The notes: generated from the letters alone by a model not told the origin. DNA of 64,000 bases from an uncultured Synechococcus sp. (GCA_937911865.1 CALDSK010000165.1:44593-108592); one strand, 5' to 3'. Numbered from the stretch's first letter, positions 9,665 through 17,686 are shown. Numbers and translations: made by a program.

Positions 9665-12340
9665 GTGGTCAGAGCTATGTCTGAAACGGCGCAGGACAAT
9701 CGCTTAGGTGATGTCAGCATCGACATGGGCGGCGATATGAGTGGTTCCCTGGTTGTAGGTCACGGGAATCAGCTGCATACGTACACTTACAACGTTGACC
9801 ATGGCGGCGTCCTCAATGTCGCAGCGCCGCCGACCGTTCGGCCCAGAGAGACCCCGATCAACCTCAGACCAAGGCCGTTTCCCAACCTGCTCGATCGGCA
9901 TACGGTATTGCTGAGAGTGCAAGATGCCCTGGTGAAATCGCTACCGGTGGAAGTTCATGCAGAGCCTGGGTTTGGTAAAACGGCGCTGATGCGGCACGTG
10001 GCCTACCGGCCTGAAATTGCCACGAGATTTGCAGATGGTGTGGTGTATCTTTCTGCGGTGCGGCAGCTGGCCGCTGATTTGCTGCAGTCTTTGTACGACG
10101 CATTCTACGAAGCGAGTCCGACCTTTAGGCCCAGCTATGGTCAGCTGCAACAGGCGCTAAAAGATAAGCGGGCGCTGATCATTTTGAATCGACTGGGGCT
10201 AGACAAAGACGAAATGGAGTGGCTGATGGCCGCACTACCCCAGTGTACGTTTGTGCTGGTGTCAGAGGCGCGGGTGTATTGGCAGGAGGGCGCTGCGATC
10301 GCACTTCCAGGGCTACCGGTTGAAGATGCGATCGCTCTCATTGAGCAAGATCTAGGCCGCTCGCTAAACGAAGCTGAACGGGCTGCCGCCCAGACCCTCT
10401 GCTCGTCGCTATCAGGAAATCCGCTGCAAATACGCCGTGCGACGGCTCAAGCGATCGCCCAGAACCAAACCATCGACGCCTATCTCTCCTTCGTACAAGT
10501 AGCGCAGCGAGAGGCAGCGGCTAAGCATTCGGGCATCACGCCCTCAGCACTGAAAAAGTCGAGCTTGGATCGCTCTGTGTTTACAACTGCGATCGCTCAG
10601 CTATCAGCCAATCACAAAAGGCTACTGGCGCTGCTCGGCGCGGTAGGCGGTGTAGCGCTGAGCGCTGATGAGGCCCGAGCGATTTCTCAACTGCCGGATA
10701 CGACCCAAACGCTAAACGAGCTGGCCAATTTACAGCTGGTTGACGCGACAGAAACTGGCTATCAGCTCTGCGCGGACCTGGGTGAGGCGGTTGCGCAAAG
10801 CTTTAATCTACGGCCTTGGCTCCAGAGTGCCACTGAGTATTTCGCCAGTACTGCGGGTGACGGCTTTGCTGCTAGCGGGACAGCCAACACCGATGCCATG
10901 CTGCATTTGCTGGACTGGACCCAGAAAACGGGACAGTGGCAGCAAAGTTTGTCGTTAGCACAAGGCCTAGATGCTGCACTGTCGGTAGGTGGACAGTGGC
11001 AACCGTGGGAACAGGTATTAACGCATGGTTTGCAGGCCGCTCAGCAAGTGGGGGATGGCAGCGCGGAGGCCTGGTATTTACATCAGCTAGGAACGAGGGC
11101 GATCGCCTCAGGGAGCCCTACTCAAGCAACTACCTGGCTCTCTAGAGCGATTGCTTTGCGAGAGCAATTAGGAGATCGGAACGGAGCAAAGGTCTCTCGT
11201 CATAATTTATCGCTGATTGCGTCGCCAGTTGTGACCGATCGAGAGGCTGCAAGAAAAACCGCGCGTCGCTTACTCAAGCAAGGGATGAGTCAGGGCGCGA
11301 GTAAGCTGGCTGGGCTCGCTGTAGCGGCTGTCGTGGGTGCTTTGCTGATTAGCGGCATGGGCATTGCGCTTTGGGTAGGCAATCAGTCGCCGCCTGATGA
11401 GGTAGACGTGTCTGACGATGTGGAAGTGAGCGAGCCGAATGCAGAAAATGCAGACAGTAATACAGCGCCTGGCGAAGAGACCGACAGTACAACCAACGCA
11501 AACTTAGAGATTGTTGAACCTATCCCTGGCGATAACTCGACAACCCTTAGTTTTGATGTGCAGTCGTTAGCTTTTGGCGGCGTTACGGTAGGTCAGCGCA
11601 GCCAAAAGTCTTTGACTATTACGAATAGTGGCGGTCAGCCTTTGGTCGTTCAGTCAGTGACAGTAGAGGGGGAAGAAGACTTTGAATTGATTGAGCAAAC
11701 CTGTACGGGTGGGGATATTTCACCTGATCAGAGCTGTTCGGCAACGGTATCGTTTGAGCCAGGTCGGATGGGTGATCGCGTTTCTCAACTCACCATCGAC
11801 AGTAACGCCTATAACGACACAACGATCTCTATTAACGGCACCGGCATCAATCGCAGAACTGGAGAGACGCCGCTGCCCATGCCAACGCCATCACCCACGC
11901 CAGCGCCGACCCCAGACCCAGCGCCTCCAGCACCACGCCCCGATCCAGCGCCAACTCCCGACCCAGAACCTACGCCGCAGCCAGAGAATATCAATCAGCC
12001 ACCTGCCGTTCAAGATGTGACGCTATCACTGATTCAAGGAGATGCCCATACCTTCGATTTGCTAGCTGCCGCGCAGGCCTACGACCTTGATCCCAACGAC
12101 ACGGTTGAACTCTCGGAAGTTAGCAATATTGACGAAGTTGGCGGACGTTTAGAGAACAATGGCGATGGCACAGTGACCTACTATCCTTACGAAGTGGAAG
12201 AAGGCCAATACGGTAACTACACCAACCGGTTTGGATTCACAGTAGTTGATAGCCGAGGCAGCGCGGCTTATGGAACAATCACCATTACCGTGACGGTTCC
12301 GATTCCTGATGATATTCCAATTGACCGTCCCCCGCTGTAG
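9665..12340 (+). CDS. Transmembrane STAND (NB-ARC-like) NTPase with N-terminal amyloid-like motif and extracytoplasmic Ig-like domains
   Basis: An 891-aa multidomain protein. Residues 16-35 carry VSIDMGGDMSGSLVVGHGN, nearly identical to the N-terminus of the CHAT protein encoded convergently at 12397-13095. A P-loop NTPase follows, with Walker A AEPGFGKTAL (99-108). The Walker B position reads ALIILNRL (~170-177), lacking the usual acidic pair. A helical/TPR-like region spans ~410-520. One transmembrane helix (~549-571) precedes an acidic linker. The C-terminal part has a HYDIN/choice-of-anchor-D domain (~628-728), a Pro-rich spacer (~736-775) and a cadherin-like domain (~778-880). The predicted topology puts the NTPase in the cytoplasm and the C-terminus outside. 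The GTG at 9665 has AGAGG 9 nt upstream; ATG 9677 is the alternative. Sensor function is inference. Confidence 0.8.
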   Translation: MVRAMSETAQDNRLGDVSIDMGGDMSGSLVVGHGNQLHTYTYNVDHGGVLNVAAPPTVRPRETPINLRPRPFPNLLDRHTVLLRVQDALVKSLPVEVHAEPGFGKTALMRHVAYRPEIATRFADGVVYLSAVRQLAADLLQSLYDAFYEASPTFRPSYGQLQQALKDKRALIILNRLGLDKDEMEWLMAALPQCTFVLVSEARVYWQEGAAIALPGLPVEDAIALIEQDLGRSLNEAERAAAQTLCSSLSGNPLQIRRATAQAIAQNQTIDAYLSFVQVAQREAAAKHSGITPSALKKSSLDRSVFTTAIAQLSANHKRLLALLGAVGGVALSADEARAISQLPDTTQTLNELANLQLVDATETGYQLCADLGEAVAQSFNLRPWLQSATEYFASTAGDGFAASGTANTDAMLHLLDWTQKTGQWQQSLSLAQGLDAALSVGGQWQPWEQVLTHGLQAAQQVGDGSAEAWYLHQLGTRAIASGSPTQATTWLSRAIALREQLGDRNGAKVSRHNLSLIASPVVTDREAARKTARRLLKQGMSQGASKLAGLAVAAVVGALLISGMGIALWVGNQSPPDEVDVSDDVEVSEPNAENADSNTAPGEETDSTTNANLEIVEPIPGDNSTTLSFDVQSLAFGGVTVGQRSQKSLTITNSGGQPLVVQSVTVEGEEDFELIEQTCTGGDISPDQSCSATVSFEPGRMGDRVSQLTIDSNAYNDTTISINGTGINRRTGETPLPMPTPSPTPAPTPDPAPPAPRPDPAPTPDPEPTPQPENINQPPAVQDVTLSLIQGDAHTFDLLAAAQAYDLDPNDTVELSEVSNIDEVGGRLENNGDGTVTYYPYEVEEGQYGNYTNRFGFTVVDSRGSAAYGTITITVTVPIPDDIPIDRPPL

Positions 12341-12368
12341 TCAAACCCGTTGCTGTAGCCAAACTTCG

Positions 12369-12387
12369 CTAGCCTCAAAAAGGCTAG
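12369..12387. terminator. Hairpin between convergent STAND and CHAT genes
   Basis: CTAGCCT-CAAAA-AGGCTAG forms a 7-bp stem with a 5-nt loop in the 56-bp gap between the two stops. A short TTTT lies 8 nt after the right arm on the plus strand. It probably serves as a bidirectional terminator, though the U-tract is weak. Confidence 0.45.
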
Positions 12388-12396
12388 AAGGCTGTT

Positions 12397-13095
12397 TTAG
12401 GAATTTTGTTCGTTCACAAGCAGCACTGGCATTTCGGCATAGCCTGTTGAATTCAGTTCCATTGCGACCTTGCCAGATTCAAAGGCAAATTCAACAGATT
12501 CTCCACTGCCTAAAGCATCGTAGAAGCCGACAACAAACTCGATAGCGGCCTGGTCTCCGACTGCCTGGGTCATGCCAATGGCGTAGGGCACATGTTGAAC
12601 AATCGCCGCTGCCTGTGCCTGCGAGTAGCAGCCGTTGAGCACCACACATTCAATCTTTGCTTTGAGAGAAAACAGTTTGAACAAAGAAGCTAGAGCAGAG
12701 CCCGTCACTAGCTTTGGCTCGCCGACTTCGTCTTCAAAATACAGGCCCGCTTCGCCTTTCCCATGGCCAGAGAAATGAACAATCTGCGGCAGTTCTTCTA
12801 GCATTGCTCGCTGAAAGTCTCGCGGGCGCACGGCCCAGCGCTGGGCGATTTCAAACTGATCTCGGTGTTCAGCACGTTTTAAGCCTTCGCTAATATCTCT
12901 TACTTCTTGATCGAGTCGTAGCTGAGCTGTGTTTTTGGGGTTAGCCGCTAGAATTAGCAGCTTACGCTTTGGCTGGTCTGCGGTTGATTCGCTCTGCTTT
13001 TGACTGCCGACGACATTACCATCGCCAACAACAATTGAGCTACCGCTGACATTGCCTCCAATGCTAATATTTCGAGTGTTTTGCGATTCGGCCAT
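12397..13095 (-). CDS. CHAT-domain caspase-like protease with N-terminal amyloid-like motif
   Basis: A 232-aa protein. Residues 9-27 are NISIGGNVSGSSIVVGDGN, matching the N-terminus of the neighbouring STAND protein. A ~15-residue linker leads to a CHAT domain (caspase/HetF family): KRKLLILAANP at the start, catalytic His111 in IVHFSGHG and catalytic Cys156 in VVLNGCYSQ. Both residues of the dyad are present, so the protease is probably competent. CHAT proteases act as effectors in bacterial conflict systems. The substrate here is unknown. The ATG at 13095 follows GGGAGG by about 10 nt. It lies 34 bp downstream of the nuclease-like gene on the same strand, probably in one operon. No TPRs are fused, unlike HetF. 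Confidence 0.85.
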   Translation of the reverse strand: MAESQNTRNISIGGNVSGSSIVVGDGNVVGSQKQSESTADQPKRKLLILAANPKNTAQLRLDQEVRDISEGLKRAEHRDQFEIAQRWAVRPRDFQRAMLEELPQIVHFSGHGKGEAGLYFEDEVGEPKLVTGSALASLFKLFSLKAKIECVVLNGCYSQAQAAAIVQHVPYAIGMTQAVGDQAAIEFVVGFYDALGSGESVEFAFESGKVAMELNSTGYAEMPVLLVNEQNS

Positions 13096-13129
13096 TCAGT
13101 GACGCCTCCCGTGTGTGCGCTTGGCTTGC

Positions 13130-13729
13130 TTAGCCTTCAACACAGTATCTTAAAATGCCGAGTAGTTTGCCGACGTCGTTGAGATAATATTCGTCTAAGT
13201 CAGCATCTACGATGTTGTCTTGTAATCGTAAGAATTTCCAGATACTGCCTGTCGTAATGACGCCGTAGATAGTGAAGATTGGGTTGTGTTGCTGTTCATT
13301 GAAAATCCGTGCGGCGACCATTTCTGCAATGCACTGCCCAATCCCAGAAGAGATATTGTCGTTTTTGGCTTCAACTACGGTAACAACAGGTGATTGAATC
13401 AAGAGCTGCTCCGGTGAACGACTGATTAAGAAATCACAGAATCCGGAGAGTCCTTTCTCGGGCTCTACGTTGAATTCTTTGCCAGAAAAGAGGCTGACCT
13501 GACCTGCTAGCTGTTCTTTGAGTTCGAAAAGGATAGGCGCGATGATGAATTCTGATTTTGACTTTTCAGTGCCGATTGCGATCGCCAGGGGACTATATTT
13601 TGCTAAAAGCTGTGTAAGTAAGGGGCTGAATTCCACTGGCGGAATGTCGCCAAATAGGTTAGCGCGATCCTTGAGCTGTATGCCTAGTTCGCGTTTTATA
13701 TTTTCTAGCTTGAATTGGCGATATGGCAT
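13130..13729 (-). CDS. Putative PD-(D/E)XK-fold protein of unknown role
   Basis: A 199-aa cytoplasmic protein without a recognised named family. In the 217-aa open frame numbering, the motif order E80 (SEFIIAPIL), D117 (GFCDFLIS), E138-x-K140 (VVTVVEAKND) and a downstream helix with Gln150 (GIGQCIAEMVAA) fits the PD-(D/E)XK nuclease/HSDR-N-like core. The start is placed at ATG 13729 because an AAGGA lies 7 nt upstream; the frame extends 18 codons further to a GTG with no ribosome site. It precedes the CHAT gene by 34 bp on the same strand. It may be a second effector or an accessory to the STAND-CHAT pair, which is inference. Nuclease activity is not established. Confidence 0.6.
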   Translation of the reverse strand: MPYRQFKLENIKRELGIQLKDRANLFGDIPPVEFSPLLTQLLAKYSPLAIAIGTEKSKSEFIIAPILFELKEQLAGQVSLFSGKEFNVEPEKGLSGFCDFLISRSPEQLLIQSPVVTVVEAKNDNISSGIGQCIAEMVAARIFNEQQHNPIFTIYGVITTGSIWKFLRLQDNIVDADLDEYYLNDVGKLLGILRYCVEG

Positions 13730-13806
13730 TGGCTCATCCTTAGACGATGCTGCACTCTTAGTGTAACGGTCTGTCAATGACACATTGCAAATGATATTGA
13801 TGCTGA

Positions 13807-13953
13807 GCGGTCGGCATCAAGTGCAGTGTGGTCGGCAATGATTGCTGGGTGGTTGGGAATGATTGCTGGGCGGTCGGCATCAAGTGCAGTGTGGTCGGCA
13901 ATGATTACGGGGTGATCAGGGATGATTTTGTGATGGGTGGGAGAGTTTGCAGT
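13807..13953. repeat. Seven-unit 21-bp degenerate tandem array
   Basis: Units begin GCGGTCGGCATCAAGTGCAGT, GTGGTCGGCAATGATTGCTGG and so on, for seven units of 21 bp. Units 1 and 4 are identical, giving a 63-bp higher-order period with a 37-bp exact repeat (13807-13843 and 13870-13906). On the minus strand the units read as a 7-residue repeat (ADHTALD, ADRPAII), but the open frame lacks an ATG and is probably not expressed. It occupies most of the 316-bp gap between the nuclease-like and NACHT genes. Confidence 0.8.
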
Positions 13954-14045
13954 GCGATCGCGAACGATTTTTGAGGGAGAGGATGCCAAGACAGACCGAT
14001 AGAGCGTAAGTGATTGTTATTGCACGAAGAGAGTTGGTAACGTGC

Positions 14046-16301
14046 TCAGTCCGTGGCTATTGTGTTATTGTCCGGCACCGTCAGGATTCGTGATTCGATG
14101 CCTTCCCACACCTCAGGGGAAACTCTTGTCGCGCTCTCCTTGCAGCGGATCATCAGCTCGCAGATGTAGAAGTAGTTGGCCAGTGCTTGAGATTCTTCTG
14201 AAGACAGCGAGGCTGTCTCAGTATCTATATTGAGCGCCGAAAACCAAAGATCACGTATGGCTTTAACAAAATTATCCCATTCCTCACGACTCGTTTTCCC
14301 ATGAGATTTTTCGTTCTTCAGGTTTTCAAGAGACTTTCCTAATTCGTTGAAATCTACATACCAGAATATGTTGGTACGCATAAGGTCTCGGACAAGGTCG
14401 CAAGCGAGGTCACAGGCACGGTTGAGCGCTTGGGTACGGTCTCGGGTACGGTCTCGGGTACGGTCTCGGGCAAGATCCTGGGCTAGATCGCGAGCATGGT
14501 CAAGGGCTAGGTCTCGTCCGAGGTCGAGGATAACAACATGGCTGAGTGCAAGGTCTCGGGCTAGATCGCGAGCACGGTCAAGGGCTAGGTTTCGTTCGAG
14601 GACAAGGTTGTGGGCTAGGTCGAGAGTACGGTCAAGAGCGAGGGCACGGGAGAGATCGAGGGAGAGAACAAGGAAAATTGCAGTAGCTCTGTTAGCTGAT
14701 AGATTCGACGCATCTTCAGTCTCATGAACAGCATCTTCAGTCCACTTCACCAACGCTTTTAATCGTGGTGTCTGAAGGTAACTGCTAGCCTGTTTTTGCA
14801 TTGCTGATAACAAACTATCTGCCCCTGTTCTCCCTAATATTAGTCCAGGTAATAGTAGAAAGATCTCGCGCCAGCGATTATCAGTAATGTGCTGCTGAAC
14901 AAGCTCTTTCCATTCATTGTTATCGATAAGATACTGAGCTGCTAAGTACTCTTGCAGCGTCAGGTGAGAGAAAGAATATTGATTCTCCATCCGCTCTACC
15001 AAAATGCCCTGCTGCACTTCTATCGCGTTTAATACCTTTTCACTGTCCAAACCCTTCGGTGCATTCAGGTTGCCAGCCAGGAACTCTCTAATTTGAGCAG
15101 ATAGCCATCGTTTATCGAAAAAGAGCTGATCGGTCTTCATTCCATCGTAGGCAATCTCAGCAAGTAAAATCTCTTCTTGTTCTATGCTGAGTCCTTCATA
15201 GATCTCATCTCGCAGGATTCGCTTTTCAGCCGCCCACTCTTCTAACAATATACGCAGTGCTTTTTTGTACAGGCTGCTGCGATTGTTTGGAAATCGTTGA
15301 GAAAGGTTGTACACCAAACAGAGGTAAGTCAGCAGAAGCGGTGTATGCGCCAGCTCCTTCGAGGCCTTGTTTTCCGGCTTTTGCAGCACTTCCCAACACT
15401 TCTGAGCCGTCTTACGCTCCACATCCTGCTGACTACTAAACCAGTTACTAGTGAATTGCTGAATCTGTTCATCATCAAAATCGGCCATCGTCACATTGCT
15501 AAATCGCTGAAACGCACTTCCCCGATAGCCCGCCGCCGCCACCCGGCAAGAAGCGATAAAACGGTTGCTATCGTAGCGATCTACAAAGTCTTGAATCGTC
15601 CGCAGCACATTGTCCAGATTAGCGCTGGGCACTTCGTCCAAGCCATCTAGCAAAATCAGTAAGTTGCCTTGGTCCAGCGCGTTTTGCATAAAGGCCTCCG
15701 CTTCTGGAAAGCCACAGGTTTCAAACTCAGCCGCAATAAACCTAGCAATATCCACGTCATCCGCATCAAAGCGCTTCAGCTCCAGAAATACCGGAATCAA
15801 TCGCGGTCTGTACGCGGCATCCTCATAGTAAAAAGTTCGCAGCGCTTCCAACCCCACCTTTCTCAAGAAAGTGCTTTTACCTGCGCCCGGCCCACCTAGC
15901 ACCATCAAACACTGCTTTTGATTTGCAATCGTGATGCCAGATTGTTTTTTCTCCTCACGCCCTCTACTGCTGTATCCACGCAAGCGATTTTGCCGAAAGG
16001 TCTCTTCTAAGACGTCTGGGTCAAACTGCAAGATATCCCGGCCATCAAGCAGTTTTACGCCCGTATAGACAGACGCTAAGCCTACAGGCTCTCGCATCCC
16101 CAGCACTTTAAGCTGACAGTGCCGCTTCTGATACGTCTCAATATACCTGCGAGAGGCATTGAAAATCGCCTGCTGACTTTTACCCTTAACACCGTTGATC
16201 ACACTTGCCAGTGCGCTGCTACTCTGATCCTTTGTAGTATCTGTAATCAACGCAGCAATGCCCTTTGCCGCCGCACCTACCAAAAGTTCAGAGCCCGTCA
16301 T
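14046..16301 (-). CDS. NACHT-domain STAND NTPase with Arg/Asp/Leu repeat C-terminal domain
   Basis: A 751-aa NLR-like protein from ATG 16301 (MTGSELLVGAAAKGIAAL). The N-terminal ~110 residues are a helical effector or adaptor region of the cyanobacterial NACHT type. The NACHT core has Walker A GGPGAGKST (136-144), Walker B LLILLDGLDEV (214-224), the arginine-sensor segment NRFIASCR and the winged-helix motif FSHLTLQEYLAAQ (444-456). Residues ~547-640 are a low-complexity helical repeat of ALDRARDLARD and RDRT units, followed by a charged C-terminal domain. Proteins of this class sense phage or stress signals; the trigger is unknown. A longer frame starts at 16343 without a better ribosome site. 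The gene is divergent from a small two-TM protein gene. Confidence 0.85.
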   Translation of the reverse strand: MTGSELLVGAAAKGIAALITDTTKDQSSSALASVINGVKGKSQQAIFNASRRYIETYQKRHCQLKVLGMREPVGLASVYTGVKLLDGRDILQFDPDVLEETFRQNRLRGYSSRGREEKKQSGITIANQKQCLMVLGGPGAGKSTFLRKVGLEALRTFYYEDAAYRPRLIPVFLELKRFDADDVDIARFIAAEFETCGFPEAEAFMQNALDQGNLLILLDGLDEVPSANLDNVLRTIQDFVDRYDSNRFIASCRVAAAGYRGSAFQRFSNVTMADFDDEQIQQFTSNWFSSQQDVERKTAQKCWEVLQKPENKASKELAHTPLLLTYLCLVYNLSQRFPNNRSSLYKKALRILLEEWAAEKRILRDEIYEGLSIEQEEILLAEIAYDGMKTDQLFFDKRWLSAQIREFLAGNLNAPKGLDSEKVLNAIEVQQGILVERMENQYSFSHLTLQEYLAAQYLIDNNEWKELVQQHITDNRWREIFLLLPGLILGRTGADSLLSAMQKQASSYLQTPRLKALVKWTEDAVHETEDASNLSANRATAIFLVLSLDLSRALALDRTLDLAHNLVLERNLALDRARDLARDLALSHVVILDLGRDLALDHARDLAQDLARDRTRDRTRDRTQALNRACDLACDLVRDLMRTNIFWYVDFNELGKSLENLKNEKSHGKTSREEWDNFVKAIRDLWFSALNIDTETASLSSEESQALANYFYICELMIRCKESATRVSPEVWEGIESRILTVPDNNTIATD
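14382..14663 (-). repeat. Slippage-prone repeat inside the NACHT gene
   Basis: This coding segment contains three perfect 12-bp units GGGTACGGTCTC (14432-14467), encoding RDRT repeats. A segment beginning GGGCTAGATCGCGAGCA recurs 78 bp apart (14480 and 14558) with few mismatches over ~45 bp. All units keep the reading frame. Confidence 0.8.
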
Positions 16302-16500
16302 ATTTCTGTACTGATGAATGCGATTGCAGCATAGCGCAATCATCAGCTATTTTTGGTGATTGCGGGGGTAATTAGCCCAAGGAAGTTTTTACGCGCTTCT
16401 CAGCTTATCCTCAGCGACTGCGGATTAAATCGCTTACACGAGGCTTCCGGCTATCGGAAAATATGCCATACCTAAGTTCTTTTCAGGAGACATTTAGACA

Positions 16501-16935
16501 ATGATTTCTAATTCCCAGCCCAACTTCACAAACGATGAACATGGCAGGCTGCGGGAGCAGATAAAGCTGAGCTTGCAGAAGGCAAAGTCGCAAAGAGACC
16601 AGCTATTGCGCAACGACAAACGCTTTAATATCGCGACCTTGTTACTGGGCGCAGCGGCGACCTTCATTGCTGGGGAAAGTGCGATCGCTGGCGAACCCAT
16701 GCTAGGCAACTGGCGCACCACGACCACCATCGCCTCAATTTGCACCCTGGGTGCCACCGTCGCTACCGGCATTCACAAGCAAATTGTTCCTACAGACATG
16801 ATCATCGAAACCAGCGAGTGTACTGCGCAGCTCAAGGTCTTAGCTATTGAAACCATTCCCGGTGACTACGATGTAGACACCGTCACCGATAGCTATCAAA
16901 GGCTGATTGCAGAATTCTCTAGGATTGACGTTTAA
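16501..16935 (+). CDS. Small two-TM protein, SLATT-like in layout
   Basis: A 144-aa protein not assigned to a named family with certainty. It has a charged N-terminal helix (REQIKLSLQKAKSQRDQLL), two closely spaced membrane segments (~42-62 FNIATLLLGAAATFIAGESAI and ~72-95), and a C-terminal helical region. This resembles the SLATT class of two-TM putative pore-forming effectors in bacterial conflict systems, but resemblance is by layout only. ATG 16501 follows AGGAGA by 10 nt. It is divergent from the NACHT gene with a 199-bp shared upstream region, so co-regulation is possible. Confidence 0.6.
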   Translation: MISNSQPNFTNDEHGRLREQIKLSLQKAKSQRDQLLRNDKRFNIATLLLGAAATFIAGESAIAGEPMLGNWRTTTTIASICTLGATVATGIHKQIVPTDMIIETSECTAQLKVLAIETIPGDYDVDTVTDSYQRLIAEFSRIDV

Positions 16936-16986
16936 AGGGATTGATCTTTAAAGTCAATTCGACAGCGCACTGCAACAGTCACAGCA

Positions 16987-17562
16987 TCAGCTCTCAGCTG
17001 CTAACTGAACATTTCTATACAGCTGCTCAATCGGAAACTTAATTCCCATACTTGCAATTTCAACGGTCTCGTTTGCCTTGTAAGCAAAATACAGCCACAT
17101 TCGCCCCTCACCGCGCCGGAAGCATTCCACCTGCATTTGCTTGGAGCTAACCAAAACATACTCTTCCAATGTCGGAATCTGAATATACTCCTGAAACTTA
17201 TCTCCTCGATCGACGCCTTCAGTACTAGACGACAGAACTTCTACAATCAGCTTCGGAAACTTATAAAAGGTTTCGTGGGTTCGGTCTCGCTCATCACAGC
17301 TAACCGCCAAGTCAGGGTAGCGATAAAACATCCCTTCGTTAACCATCACTTTGACATCAGAGCCAGTCATATCGCAGCCCTGCTCTTCCACGCGAGCATC
17401 TAAGGCTTTCCTTAGATTAAAGGCTAACTTGTCATGGTCTTTTGTTCCCCCCGCCATTGCAAAGACTTCGCCGTTGCAATACTCGTGGCGAATCTCCTGC
17501 TTCGACTCCCACGCCAAATATTCATTAGCGCTCATGTGATGAGATTGAAGACTAGCCATCAT
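16987..17562 (-). CDS. Uma2-family (DUF820) PD-(D/E)XK-like protein
   Basis: A 191-aa Uma2 family protein, a group highly amplified in cyanobacteria with a restriction-endonuclease-like fold and unknown role. Family segments are MSANEYLAWE, HEYCNGEVFAMAGG, the active-site-like YPDLAVSCDE and PKLIVEVLSSSTEGVDRGDKF with the usual helical continuation QEYIQIPTLEEYVLVS. Uma2 proteins often sit beside mobile or conflict genes, as here, but also occur dispersed in the genome. Tandem ATG codons (17562/17559) or the Met at residue 10 could start translation. Confidence 0.88.
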   Translation of the reverse strand: MMASLQSHHMSANEYLAWESKQEIRHEYCNGEVFAMAGGTKDHDKLAFNLRKALDARVEEQGCDMTGSDVKVMVNEGMFYRYPDLAVSCDERDRTHETFYKFPKLIVEVLSSSTEGVDRGDKFQEYIQIPTLEEYVLVSSKQMQVECFRRGEGRMWLYFAYKANETVEIASMGIKFPIEQLYRNVQLAAES

Positions 17563-17686
17563 AGGTTTGGACCAGCAAAGAAAAGCAACTTCATCTACCC
17601 AGCCTGAAGCATATTTACTTTTGAAAGAGGCATCCGCCGGGTAGAGCGCAGAGTCTCTTTATCCTAACCAAAACCCTCTTGGCTTA

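Noticed and set aside
13807..13953. CRISPR array
   Set aside because: Units are 21 bp, contiguous and without spacers; no cas genes are in the window.
13774..13989. 71-aa minus-strand frame over the 21-bp repeats
   Set aside because: It starts at TTG, is made almost only of repeat units and has no ribosome site; kept as repeat DNA, not a gene.
14347..14727. 126-aa plus-strand Arg/Ser-rich frame
   Set aside because: It is the complement of the NACHT repeat region; its composition comes from the tandem repeats.
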